DNA of 64,000 bases. Source: Macrostomum hystrix. Taxonomy: Eukaryota > Platyhelminthes > Macrostomidae. The stretch covers positions 15,546,501 to 15,610,500 of the forward strand of contig CATNEN010000003.1 of the NCBI GenBank assembly GCA_950097015.1, read 5' to 3'. Both the position numbers and the translations under genes were made by a program. Under the pieces are notes generated by a model, which made no database searches, was not told the origin of the DNA, and worked only from the letters and a program-made list of their open reading frames with translations. Positions 1 through 11,732 of the stretch are shown here, piece by piece; the first letter of the stretch is position 1; each line of letters begins with the position of its first letter.

Positions 1-79
1 AAGATGCTAATCAGGTGAGACATTGCCGATGACCTATTATTAACGACCGATATACTATTATTATATTATATTATCAATA

Positions 80-114
<35 letters not shown>

Positions 115-898
115 AACGATTGTTTAATGACCGATTGGTAATGACAGATTATAAATGACTGTTTTTTAAGGACAGTTTTTATGACCGACAGTTAATGACC
201 GACTATTTATGACCTACTGTTAATGACCGACTGTTTACGACCGACTGATAATGACTGATCGTCGATGACTAATTTTTGATGACCGATTGTTAATGACCGA
301 TTTTTATTGTCCGACTGGTAATGACCAATTGTTGATGTCTGATTCCAAATGACTGATTGTTAATGACCAATTGTTGATGTCCGATTCTAAATGACCGACT
401 GTTAAAGACCAATTGTTGATGTCCGATTCTAAATGACCGATTGTTAATAACCGATTGTTAATGACTGATCGTTGATGACGGATTGTTAATGACCGATTGT
501 CAATGACCGATTGTTAATGACTGATCGCTGATGACGGATTGTTAATGACCGATTGTCAATGACCGATTGTACATGTTTCCGGGCGAATTTAATCATATGG
601 CAATTTTGCCCATTTTGTTGACTTCTCGAATGTTCTTCGACGATGACCGATTGCTCATTGGCGATGACCGATTGCATATTGACGATGATCGATTCTTAAT
701 GACAGATTGTTTTTGGGTAATGAGAGTTTTGTAATGACAAATATTCCATTGGGTGATACTCAGTGTTTTATCGATTGGATAGGTGGTAATAATATATTTT
801 TAAGTAGCAATTGTTTGAAATGTCGTTTTCAATAGATACTTTCTTGGCATAGGCACTTTCTTCAAAACAAACTGCCTTGAATTTCTCAACCTCGCAAG
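1..898. repeat. Intronic minisatellite, ~12-13 bp unit (core about 110-720)
   Basis: Probably the intron upstream of the first visible MYO6 exon. A short ATT run at about 81-110 is followed by a degenerate tandem array built on aatgaccgattgtt, with variants such as atgactgatcgttg and atgtccgattct. No exon is visible before about 899. Short ORFs across it are repeat artefacts. Confidence 0.8.
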
Positions 899-3800
899 GT
901 TGAAGATCTTCAGCAGGGCCAGGCGGTTGGCGGTGGCCTGACACGCGGCGCAAATGTTCTACAGAAGCGTGCCCAGATTAGCAATAGCAAATACGATCTG
1001 AGCAAATGGAAATATGCCGAATTGAGAGACACTATTAATACTTCGTGCGATCTGGAACTGCTGGCCGCCTGTCGCGAGGAATTCCAACGCCGATTGAAAG
1101 TTTATCACGAATGGAAACAGAAGAATAAGCAGCGTGGCGGTGGATCTAATGCTGCTGCTGCTGCTGCTGCTGCTGGTGGTGGCGGCAAGACTGAAGGATC
1201 CAGGGCTCCACAGTCCGTTCTTGAGAATGGTGAGTTGCTTCTCCACATTGCCTCTTAATATTTGTGCTAGTAAGAATAGTGTAAAGTTACAGTACCTACG
1301 GTGGATAATCGTTAAATATTTGTCATTTATCGGATAGGAAATTAACTATGTGTATTTGGTTGGATTAAAAAATACTAGTCATTTGTTGGGTAGGATAGGA
1401 GGCTACGATTGGTCATTGGGTCGGGTAGGATGAAATGACTGGTCATTAATTGGGTAGGGTAGGATGAAATGACTGGTCATTCATTGGGTAGGGTAGGGTT
1501 AAATGACTGGTCATTCATTGGGTAGGGTAGGATGAAATGACTGGTCATTCATTGGGTAGGGTAGGGTTAAATGACTGGTCATTCATTGGGTAGGGTAGGG
1601 TTAAATGACTGGTCATTCATTGGGTAGGGTAGGATGAAATGACTGGTCATTAATTGGGTAGGGTAGGGTTAAATGACTGGTCATTCATTGGGTAGGGTAG
1701 GATGAAATGACTGGTCATTCATTGGGTAGGGTAGGATGAAATGACTGGTCATTCATTGGGTAGGGTAGGATGAAATGACTGGTCATTCATTGCGTAGGGT
1801 AGGATGAAATGACTGGTCATTCATTTGGTAGGGTAGGATGAAATGACCGGTCATTTTATCAGGTTGGGTAGAGGCAATGAATTGTCATTCATTGGGTCAT
1901 TGGGTAGTGTAGGATAAATAACTGGTCATTCATGGGGTAGGGTGGAGGCAATGATTGGTCATTCATTAGGTCATTGGGTAGTGTAGGATAACATGACTGG
2001 TCATTCATGGGTTAGGGTAGAGGCAATGATTGATCATTCATTGGGTCATTGGGTAGTGTAGGATAACATGACTGGTCATTCATGTGGTAGGGTAGAGGCA
2101 ATGATTGGTCATTCATTAGGTCATTGGGTCGGGCAGGAGGAAATAACTGGTCATTTATTGGCTTGAGTATGATAAGACTACGGATCATTCATAGGGTCAT
2201 TGGGAAGGATTGAGGCAGTCATTGTTCATTCGTTTAGTAGTCTAGGAAGTAACGTTCTCCACGTAGTGTGTAACGCCATAACTTCCTCATATAACTTTAA
2301 TTAAACACGAAATGTTAAGTTGGGGTTTCATAAATTAAAAATAGTCATTAAAGCTAGTAATAGATTATGAATTGTAGATTTTAGCTAAATTCCAACTTAT
2401 TTAATGCTTTATAGACAGCCATTCACCAACCGCATCAAGTTGTGAGTAATTAAAATAGATCAACTGTTAAATGTTCAGTTCACATGTTCGAAGACCTTCT
2501 AAAGTGTACTGTTATTAGCCGAGTGTTTGTTTGGCGGGTAAATCAAATTAAAACTTTTATTTCATTTTCATTTGAATTTCAGCGAAGCCAGCTGTAAAGC
2601 AAGGTAAATTATCGAGTCAGTTTGCTTAAGTTAGCATATATATAGGAAATCTTTTAAGTATAGTTAGTGATATTGCACCGGTTTTATGCGGTGTTGGGAA
2701 ATATTTCGCTTTGCCTTCTCAATCCTCGTAGACCAGTTTTCTATTTGTTTTTAGTCGAATGAAGATTTTTGTCGTAAAATTTAAAAGGACTAAACAGTCT
2801 ACTACTACTGATTACTAAGCTTTCTGAATTGTCCTGGTTTGCCTCTCATTGTGAACATAAATCGTTCTCAAATCATTTTTCGCTACATATAGGCAATTAT
2901 TTTCTAATCTAAATTGAGAAGCCTCATTTGTCTTGAGCAAGAGCAAGAGTAATTTAGAGCGAGGCATGTCGGATTTAATGAATTTTCTAAATCAGTTAAA
3001 AAACTGTTACTAATTAAATTCTAGTATTATTGCTAGCTTAGTCAATACGTTGTTCCGTGCTGCGGTGATGTGGAATGAAGTTATTTTAAACCGATGTCTA
3101 AGGCAACATTTTTCTTTTGGAATATTTGCTTCTGTTTGCATTTCCTTTGCATCTTCGATTCAAATAATTTCGTTGCTTAAAATACTATACTAATGTATGT
3201 TTTGTGATTTCAGCAGAAAGAAATTCAAAATTCATTTTATACTACTTGATTTTATTTAGTAGCATTTTTGCAAAAATGCTCTTATTTTCTAATATGCGTC
3301 TAGAATTTCGCTTAGAAAAATTCATTCGTTTAATAAAAATCTAGAAAACTATTAAAAACCCTGTTATTTGAGCCAACAATAATTGTTCATAAATTCCTAT
3401 AACAGAAGAACTATTTAAACTAACAGTTACAGCTAGAGATTACTATTTACGCTCGATGTAAATATTTATAGTGTCTTCTAGGCTTACCAATTATATATGC
3501 CAACTAAATATGTATTCGTTTTCGTATTTAAATTTGATAAAAAAATTGAGAATTTCTTCTTAATATAATTACTATAATTTGAAGCATAGGGTAAATTTAA
3601 AAGAATGGATGAGTTTTTGTGTTAAAATACGTTTTTTGCATAGCGGCAAAATTTAACTACAACAGTACCGACTAAAAAAATGATTCAAATTTGATGAAAG
3701 TATTAAAAATGTCTTTTAAGCTTGATGATTATAATTTAAAGCATCGCGCCAATTTAAATTGAGTTCTTCGTTTTCGTTTTAACATGCTTTTTTCTATACA

Positions 3801-4364
3801 TATCGGTTGGACTGTATTATCGCCATGATTAAAGTTATGTATTATTCGAAACATGTATGCCTTTCTTCATTGACAAATACTCATACAAGCACATACACGT
3901 TTTTCAAAACATATCGGCTTCTCTCTACCCTTGAAAAAATCTCAGCCGTGACTGTGGAAGGCGCCGTAGCCGCCCAGCGTCAGCTAGCCGGTCGCATTGG
4001 CGAGCCTGGCGATCCTAAATCGCAGCGCTATTTTCACATCCCATTCGCTCGTCCGTCCGAGTTGAATCGCGGCACGGACGCCGATCAGCACTCCGGCGGG
4101 CAGTGGTGGGCCCACTTCGACGGCCGCTGGATCGCTCGCCAGATGGAGATTCAGCCCGGCCAGCCGGCTGTGCTACTATTAGCCGGCGTTGACGATATGA
4201 ACATGTGCGAATTAGGCTTAGAAGAGACCGGCCTGCCGCAGAAGAAGGGCGCCGAGATTACAGCCGCAGAGTTTAATCGCGAATGGGAGAAGCACGGCGG
4301 CGCCGCCCTGCTCAAACAGCATCGAGCTGCGATGTCGTCTCTGTTTTTGAAGAAAAACATGTGA
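899..4364 (+). CDS. MYO6: Unconventional myosin VI, C-terminal part (last two exons)
   Basis: Two exons join in phase. The first runs about 899-1229 (donor GT at 1230); its start after the AG at 897-898 is the best guess. The second is 3946-4364, ending in TGA. Together they give about 249 residues. The first exon carries the conserved stretch [20 protein letters not shown] and the [14 protein letters not shown] helix that lead into the cargo-binding tail. The second holds the globular cargo-binding domain, with [15 protein letters not shown] and [11 protein letters not shown], motifs diagnostic of the myosin VI tail. In animals this domain binds adaptors such as Dab2, optineurin and GIPC on endocytic vesicles, as the only minus-end-directed myosin. 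The motor, IQ and coiled-coil exons lie upstream of the window. The linker has a run of eight alanines from a GCT repeat (about 1150-1173) followed by glycines, which the usual family sequence lacks. Splice phase 1 on both sides supports the join. Confidence 0.93.
1380..2220. repeat. Intronic minisatellite in MYO6, ~34 bp unit
   Basis: Array within the 1230-3945 intron. The unit core is gggtagggtaggatgaaatg followed by actggtcattcatt. The left part is near-identical copies; from about 1850 it becomes a longer, more diverged variant with an extra cattgggtagtgtagg segment. The rest of the intron (2220-3945) is AT-rich and shows nothing recognisable. Confidence 0.88.
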
Positions 4365-4756
4365 ACTGGTGTTTTCAGTTTTAGAAAACTAAAATAATAC
4401 GCAACAAAACTACTTGCTTTGATCTAAGTAGTATAAATAGACTTTTTGGTTTTTTAATTCGGTTCTTTTGTTTACTGTTTTATCCTCGCTTCGTCAAAGT
4501 ACTTATTTAGCCGATAAGTTTTTCTAAATTTCTAACTACACTTTCGTAAATTAACTGAGAAGGCTGTCTTATCAGAATAGATTAGCTGCTAATTAATTTC
4601 GTTAATTCATTACTTTCATCGTCTGATTATCATAATATTTTGCTATTCTAGTTCTAGTAGTGTAGTATTAGAAGGAAAAAACTAACTACTTGCTCATTTC
4701 AGAAACATAATACAAATACGTTCTGTACTACTTAGGTAGCGTTGGTTTTAAGTAGC

Positions 4757-5179
4757 ATCCCGCTAAAAAATAGGGATGTTTCTTTGGGTGATTCCAGTTG
4801 GAATCTGCGGTGTTTCCAGAAAAAGAAACAGCCGACCGCTGGAAACATACCAATCGGATGATTCCATGCTTAGAATCTACCCAACTGGGCGTTTTCTCGG
4901 AGCTTCTTGGTGGCGAAATGGAATCACCCAAAGAATCCTCCAGTTCGGAAGATTCCATGCTCAGAAACCGCCGAGGAATCGCCCGTAAATAATTATCTGG
5001 TTGTCCCATGGGCCACTGTTTCGGGTGATTCTTCGGCGGTTTCCGCACAATTTTCGGTTACATCGGCTGCTTCCTCGGTGGTTTCTTTAACTCTTGCGAG
5101 ATAGGGGGGGATTTTCGTAGATTCCACTCCTATTTTGCACAAAAACCCGCCGAAGAAGCAGCCGATTTTTTACAGGGAT
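4757..5179. mobile_element. Possible MITE-like element with imperfect terminal inverted repeats
   Basis: The block begins atcccgctaaaaaataggg and its reverse complement begins atccctgtaaaaaatcggc, giving imperfect inverted ends of about 18 bp. Inside are inverted and direct subrepeats of a ttctttgggtgattcc / ggaatcacccaaagaa type. It is richer in G and C than its flanks. No clear target-site duplication is visible, so its class is unknown. Confidence 0.4.
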
Positions 5180-6689
5180 AGAGTGAAAAAAAACAGAAAA
5201 CATAAATTACGAATGCAGTATACTTTTATAATCACATAAATTTTTTTAACAATTGGCATGGTAATTTTATTTCGTAAAAATGCACTACTTTTTTATCATA
5301 TACTACTTGATAAATTCAGATTTTATTATTGGCTTACCACTCTGCTATTATTAAGTAGCTTATGACTATTTATACAAGAAATGCACGTCATTGAATATGC
5401 ATGTTATTCGGGACCAATGCTGTCAGTTGTTTGATTTCAATTACAAATTTTCAGTTCCAACCGACACCAATTTCTGCTTCTAGAGGCATTCCTTTCTATG
5501 CGACCGCATTGTTATTTTTTCTATTCGTTGTTTAGACTGTTCAAGCTTGTCTTCTATCAACGGATATTTATGAACTAGTTTTCTTTAGTTTATAAATTTC
5601 ACCTGTCGCTCACCTAGAAAACTACTTATTGCTTTGTTTATCCTTGCGCCTCTTCTAGCTAATAAAAAATATTGACGTTCCTCCACGCTTTGATTTGTGA
5701 TTCCTAATCAATTTTTAAGTGTTTTTTTTCAGAATTTTAGCACTTATTATGTTCGTTATTAGCTATTACTAAACCTGAAGCTAATTACTACTTTCCTACT
5801 ACTACTTAACAGTGCACATAGTACTACTATCAGTAGAAATGTCTTAAAAATAATCATTTCTTTTCTAGGTTTGAGTTTCGTTTTATTTTATTAAGCAATT
5901 GTTGAAACTAAACATTCCATTTTGTTCGTCCTATTTGTTTTATCCAGGGTTTTTAAGTCGATTCGATTTGCTTAATTAAGGGTTTTTTTGGTTTTTTTTA
6001 AATGCTTTGGTGTCCACCCTGTGTGCGTAGGCTCGTGCCAACTTCTTATTTAGCAACACAATTCGACCTGGAAATATTAAAATCTAGTTATTATCATAAC
6101 TGCTCTACTTGTAATGATGTTAATTTAGTCAATTTGTTTTTTTCTGTATTCGAGATCAGTAAAGAAAGATAGCCAAAGATTGTTATTGAAGCAAAAAGTA
6201 TTTTTTTGTTTAAACTGACCCACCAGCTAGCGCACATGTTAAAAAATTCTTTTTTAGCACATTTTAGATTAAAATTTTTTTTAACAAACAATATCTGATA
6301 AGACGCTAGATTTTCCAACATAATGTAATATAATTTGACATGTTTTTACACTTTATTTTACCTACTGACACAAAAGCACGAATATTGATTTTAACAATTT
6401 CTATTTTAACAATAGAAGTTAGCATACATATTTAATTTAACAGGACTATTGTACTTTATTTATAACATTTTATATACTTCTAACTACTTCATATGTTATA
6501 AAACTTATTTTATTGTCAATTAGACTCACTGTGTCTACTACTTTTTATGTCTTGAATAAAATATATGTGTTATTATTTCACTAAGCTTTAATTTTATTAG
6601 GACACCGACATAATTTGCCAATTACTAGTTCTCTGCTTTGATTGCTTTCGTTATAATCTTGAACTGATCTTGTGCCAATTTTTTTCGGC

Positions 6690-7160
6690 TTCTGGTCTTT
6701 TAGTTGGTCCTCGTTTTCTTCTACAACAGGTCCTCGTTTTCTCCCACAATACCTGGTCCTCGTTTTCTCCTACATTTGGTCCTAGTTTTCTTCTACAACT
6801 GGTCCTCGTTTTATCCTTCTCATTGTCCTCATTTTCTCCTAAATGTGGTCCTCGTTTTATCCGTCTCCTGGTCCTTGTTTTCTTCATATTTGGTCCTCGT
6901 TTTCTCCTACACCTGGTCATCGTTTTCTCATACACCTGATCCAAGTTTTCTCCACATTTGGTACTAGTTTTATCCTACCTTTGGTCCTTGTTTTATCCCA
7001 CATTTTGTCCTTGTTTATCTGACTCCTGGTCCTCGATTTTATTGTACACCACCCGGTCCTCGTTTTTTCTGACTCCTGGTCCTCGTTTTCTTTGACTTCT
7101 TGACCTTCAGTTTGGTCCTCGGTCCTCATTTTCTCCGACTCCTGGTCCTTCACTTCTATA
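6690..7160. repeat. Minisatellite, ~20-bp degenerate unit
   Basis: Tandem array with core ctggtcctcgttttctccta. The copies differ considerably, for example tcctgactcctggtcctcg at the right end. It lies just upstream of the acceptor of the first LOTUS exon (7220). ORFs on both strands are repeat artefacts. Confidence 0.85.
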
Positions 7161-7219
7161 ATATCTGGTTTCAGACGATTACGGGCCTATTTAACGCGCT
7201 TCTATCGTTTTAATTTCAG

Positions 7220-9429
7220 GCCGAAGAACAAGAAATTAACCTGCGCTGCCTGCTGCTCTCCTCCAAGGAGGGTGTACCGCTTGGCGAAATCACCAGGGAC
7301 TATCGTGTCCTAGCATCCAAACAGTTGGATCTGAATGGCAAATCTAGTCTGGTTGAGTATCTGTTATCCCTTCCTCATGTTGTCAGGTTGAGACCAGATC
7401 CATCAGCTAGCGGCGGCTACACCTGCTTCGGCATTGTGACGGAATCTGCCAGAGGAATTGTCGATTTAATTAGTCGCCAAAAATCTAAAAGCAAGAAAAG
7501 ACGCAGCAGACGCAAATTGATAAGTTCGAATCCTTCAATTAGTCGTCAGGTGGCAAATTGCTCGAAATCTAAGCCGCCTTCGCTGCCACCTCCGGCTTCC
7601 CGACAATCGTTGACACACGTGCCGTGAGTTTTACTGAATTTCTTAACAGGTCATTAACGTAGAATAGTTTTCTACGCTTCTTTAGACTAGCTTTCTTCGA
7701 TTCCTTAGATCAGCTTCCTTCGATTCCTGAGATCAGCTTCATTCGATTCCTTAGATTAGCTTCCTTCGATTCCTTAGATCAGCTTCCTTCGATTCCTTAG
7801 ATTAGCTTCCTTCGATTCCTTAGATTAGCTTCCTTCGATTCCTGAGATCAGCTTCCTTCGATTCCTTAGATTAGCTTCCTTCGATTCCTTAGATCAGCTT
7901 CCTTCGATTCCTTAGATCAGCTTCCTTCGATTCCTGAGATCAGCTTCCTTCGATTCCTAAGATCAGCTTCCTTCGATTCCTGAGATCAGCTTCCTTCGAT
8001 TCCTGAGATCAGCTTCCTTCGATTCCTTAGATTAGCTTCCTTCTATTCCTTAGATTAGCTTCCTTCGATTCCTGAGATCAGCTTCCTTCGATTCCTTAGA
8101 TTAGCTTCCTTCGATTCCTTAGATCAGCTTCCTTCGATTCCTTAGATCAGCTTCCTTCGATTCCTTAGATTAGCTTCCTTCTATTCCTTAGATTAGCTTC
8201 CTTCGATTCCTTAGATTAGCTTCCTTCTATTCCTTTGATTAGCTTCCTTCTATTCCTTTGATTAGCTTCCTTCTATTCCTTAGATTAGCTTCCTTCGATT
8301 CCTTGGATTAGCTTGCTTCGATTCTTCAGACTAGCTTCCTTCGATTCCTTAAATTAGCTTCCTTCGATTCCTTAGATTAGCTTCCTTCGATTCCTTAGAT
8401 TAGCTTCCTTCGATTCCTTAGATTACCTTCCTTCGATTCCTTCGATTCTTCATGCTTTCTACCTTCGACTCTTCAGTCTAGGTTGCCTTGAACACCCCAA
8501 TCGTTTTAATTTGTGTTGACACGAATGTAATAAATACACACTTATGCATTTCACACAGACCCTATAATCTTCGAAGTCAACAAAATCGAATATTTAAGCC
8601 GCTGCAGCAACTGCAACAAGTACCGCAGCAGCAGCAGCAGCAGCAAAAGAAGACTGCAGGTCAATCTATTCGACCCCTCCTGCAGGCGCAGCCGTCGCGA
8701 AAGCCTCTTGGCTTCTTCGAGACCTGCTGCATCGACCTATTCAGCACGAGGCTGATCGGTCATGAATTTATTGCGCGCTATCAATTATTGGATTCGGAAA
8801 ATCTCGCAGCCATTGAAACTGTGACAGCGCTATCGTTGAAGAAATCTGTTAGATCGGCTATTGATGAGGCTGAAGCTCTTTTGAAACAATTATCAGACAA
8901 ATTTGGCGAAAATCTTTTCTGCGGCATAGCTAGCAAGGCCGACATATTTCTTAATGACGAAGTCTACCTGTTGCAAGTTGACAAGAATTTAGTCCGATGC
9001 ACTCTGACGCAGTTTGATGGCAACTACGCCGAGGTGCTTCTTACAGACGGACCAGTTTGGGGTGTTGGTCGCACTCGAATTAAACTAGATAGACTGATTC
9101 GTCTGCCACCGGCTTGTCGCGTGTTGAGTAGGCGTTTATTAAAATTCTTCACTAACAAGTTAGATAACAATAACGATAACAGCGATGCGATTGAAGCTGA
9201 AAGAATCGGATTGGCTCAACAGATAAGCCTGGCTAGGATAGGATTAGCCAGTTTGCCGCCTATCTGTGCCTATGTCCGTTGTCAACTAAGAAATCCTTAC
9301 ACAATCGCTGCTTCTGCTAACGGAATGAAATCTGATATCAACGACTGGCTGCCGGCTAGGAAAATCCGTCTGTTGGTACCAGGCGATAAGGCTGTCGGAG
9401 CGTCTCCGCTGGTTGAACTACTGGATTGA
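7220..9429 (+). CDS. LOTUS (OST-HTH) plus Tudor-like protein, TDRD5/TDRD7-type
   Basis: Two exons, 7220-7623 and 8559-9429 (TGA). The split codon (cc plus a) restores one frame of about 424 residues. Exon 1 follows an AG acceptor, so a short 5' exon with the start codon is probably missing. Residues about 5-90 form a LOTUS domain: a helical LRCLLLSSKEGVPLGEITRDY segment, then SLVEYLLSLPHVVRL and CFGIVTESARGIVDLI. This is the N-terminal arrangement of TDRD5/TDRD7, where LOTUS domains bind Vasa or G-rich RNA in germ granules. A basic and polyglutamine linker follows. Exon 2 has a diverged Tudor-like core (NLVRCTLTQF, YAEVLLTDG, then LDRLIRLPP). The aromatic cage is not obvious, so ligand binding is uncertain. 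A germline RNA-granule role is inferred from family only. The protein is much shorter than vertebrate TDRD7. Confidence 0.72.
7680..8455. repeat. Intronic minisatellite, 23-bp unit
   Basis: Fills most of the 7624-8558 intron of the LOTUS-Tudor gene. The unit core is gattccttagattagcttcc plus ttc, with alternating ttagatta / ttagatca / tgagatca variants. There are about 33 copies and little length variation. Confidence 0.93.
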
Positions 9430-9519
9430 ATTTCTGCGTTTTTTTAAAGGCCTCGACTAATAAGACCATCGAAGTTTAATTTGTTCTTTTTATTTCCTTT
9501 TAGCTGTAGTTTTAATCGT

Positions 9520-10100
9520 CCTGGGGGATTCCCTGATCGCTCAGGTGTAAAAAGTCATTAGGGATTCCCTGATTGGTCAGGTGTAAGAAATCATTAAGGA
9601 TTCCCTAATTGGTCAGGTGTAAGAAGTCATTAGGGATTCCCTGATTGGTCAGGTGTAAGAAATCATTAGGGATTCCCTGATCGCTCAGGTGTAAGAAGTC
9701 ATTAGGGATTCCCTGATTGGTCAGGTGTAAGAAGTCATTAGGGATTCCCTGATTGGTCAGGTGTAAGAAGTCATTAGGGATTCCCTGATTGGTCAGGTGT
9801 AAGAAGTCATTAGGGATTCCCTGATTGGTCAGGTGTAAGAAGTCATTAGGGATTCCCTGATTGGTCAGGTGTAAGAAATCATTAGGGATTCCCTGATCGC
9901 TCAGGTGTAAGAAGTCATTAGGGATTCCCTGATTGGTCAGGTGTAAGAAGTCATTAGGAATTCCCTGATTGGTCAGGTGTAAGAAGTCATTAGGAATTCC
10001 CTGATTGGTCAGGTGTAAGAAGTCATTAGGAATTCCCTGATTGGTCAGGTGTAAGAAGTCATTAGGGATTCCCTGATTGGTCAGGTGTAAGAAATCATAG
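9520..10100. repeat. Minisatellite, ~36-bp unit
   Basis: Tandem array downstream of the LOTUS-Tudor stop. The core is agggattccctgattggtca, followed by ggtgtaagaagtcatt. There are about 16 copies; a gatcgctcag variant appears at roughly regular spacing (9537, 9681, 9897). Confidence 0.93.
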
Positions 10101-10603
10101 TAAGAAAAAAAGTTTTTTAGTCTCGCGTTTCCCTGATTGGCCTATTGTTCTAGTTGCTAAGGCTTTTTTTGTTGCTGTAACTTTCCTTGTGCGAACAAAT
10201 AAATTTAGATTACGCTCATAAATTAGTTGTATTTTTGTGTATGTAATTTCTTGAAAACGCATTTTAGTTGAGAATAACCTCTTTCTTATAGAATAAGAGC
10301 CCATTAGTTTTCACTCTAACGTGAAACTCTAATTAACATATTTTCCGGTCCAGCGCTATTATAGCTTTCAAAGCACCAAGACTTCTTTCATTTCCTTGCG
10401 TGTCAAGGCAGTAAATTTACTAATTTCATTTTTCTCACGACAAAAATATTTTTTCGCTAGTTTGTTCTATTTTTATATCCCCAAAATTCAAATGGTGCCT
10501 TTGTTTGTGTTCCATTTGTGCGAATAAAATCCGCTTCTTCAAACTAAAAAGTAACGGCACAAGCCTTGTCTTAAAAGTGCACTATAAGAAAGTTTTCTTT
10601 ATC

Positions 10604-11240
10604 CTATTTGGGTTCTTTGATAACTAAAATCGGATCTTTAAAGTCTGATTTGGCATCTTTGATGTCTGATTTGGGATCTTTGATGTCTGATTTGGGATCT
10701 TTGATGTCTGATTTGAGAGCTTTGATGTCTGATTTGGAATCTTTGATGTCTGATTTGGAATCTTTGATGTCTGATTTGGGATCTTTGATGTCTGATTTGG
10801 AATCTTTGATGTCTGATTTGGAATCTTTGATGTCTGATTTGGAATCTTTGATGTCTGATTTGGGATCTTTGATGTCTGATTTGGGATCTTTGATGTCTGA
10901 TTTGGGATCTTTGATGTCTGATTTGGGATCTTTGATGTCTGATTTGAGAGCTTTGATGTCTGATTTGGAATCTTTGATGTCTGATTTGGAATCTTTGATG
11001 TCTGATTTGGAATCTTTGATGTCTGATTTGGGATCTTTGATGTCTGATTTGGGATCTTTGATGTCTGATTTGGGATCTTTGATGTCTGAATTGGGATCTT
11101 TGATGTCTGATTTGGGATCTTTAATATCTGATTTGGGATCTTTGATGTCTGATTTGGGATCTTTGATGTCTGATTTGGGATCTTTGATGTCTGATTTGGG
11201 ATCTTTGATGTCTGTTTTGGGATCTTCGGATTCAGAAAGG
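10604..11240. repeat. Minisatellite, 21-bp unit, open in several frames
   Basis: About 29 copies of a 21-bp unit with core gatctttgatgtctgatttg. Because 21 is a multiple of three, long ORFs arise on both strands (SLMSDLG-like, DPKSDIK-like). I treat these as artefacts: no gene context or splice signals support translation. The array lies just upstream of the second LOTUS exon. Confidence 0.92.
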
Positions 11241-11327
11241 CATCCAAGTTGAAATAGTTTTATTTCTAAGTTAATCAAATTATAGCAAATATTTTTTCTT
11301 GTATTTTCTTAACAATCGCAATTTCAG

Positions 11328-11732
11328 GATGCTGTCGTGGCGCCAGTTGAAGGGGAGGATGCTGAGCAGCAGCAGCAGCAGCAGCAGCCAGAAGTGTCTG
11401 AGCAAGAGCTGTATCTGCGAGCTGTACTGCTCTCGGCTAGGCGAGGCGTTCCACTGCCCTCTCTGGAGCGTCAGTATCGGCGCCTGTGCTATCGGCCCCT
11501 GGAGTGGAGTTTCGACGGCCGTCACCCGAGCCTGCGCCATTATTTAGAGTCTTTGCCCCACGTTGTCCTATTGGAGGTGTCCCAGAATGGTCGCCGGATT
11601 ATCTGTCACGGAGTTGTAACGCCCAGGACTGCTCACATTGTGAGCCTGATACGTGCCGAGCGACCGCAGCCTCCGCCCCCGCCTAGGCCGGTGATTGTTG
11701 TGAATCCGTTCGATTCGGCCCCTGCAGCTTGA
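11328..11732 (+). CDS. Second LOTUS (OST-HTH) domain gene, terminal exon
   Basis: The exon begins after the acceptor AG at 11326-11327 and ends at TGA 11730-11732, giving 134 residues. An acidic start leads to seven glutamines from a CAG run, then a LOTUS domain: ELYLRAVLLSARRGVPLPSL, a PSLRHYLESLPHVVLLEV segment, and CHGVVTPRTAHIVSLIRAE. A proline-rich C-terminus follows. It shares the LOTUS layout of the 7220-9429 gene, including the preceding acidic/E-rich start, which suggests tandem duplication. No Tudor part follows before the stop. It could be a separate small gene with an unseen 5' exon, or an alternative last exon of the upstream locus. Confidence 0.65.
   Translation, partial: DAVVAPVEGEDAEQQQQQQQPEVSEQELYLRAVLLSARRGVPLPSLERQYRRLCYRPLEWSFDGRHPSLRHYLESLPHVVLLEVSQNGRRIICHGVVTPRTAHIVSLIRAERPQPPPPPRPVIVVNPFDSAPAA

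Larger units (their letters stand above)
4365..7219. other. Intergenic region, AT-rich, no gene seen
   Basis: From the MYO6 stop to the first LOTUS exon. It contains a GC-richer 423-bp block at 4757-5179 (listed separately) and a minisatellite at 6690-7160. The remainder is AT-rich with no convincing exon. A 5' exon of the LOTUS-Tudor gene should lie here but cannot be identified. Confidence 0.55.

Noticed and set aside
10604-11278. Long ORFs on both strands (SLMSDLG-like and DPKSDIK-like)
   Set aside because: They are produced by a 21-bp tandem repeat; three ORFs overlap on both strands and no gene context supports them.
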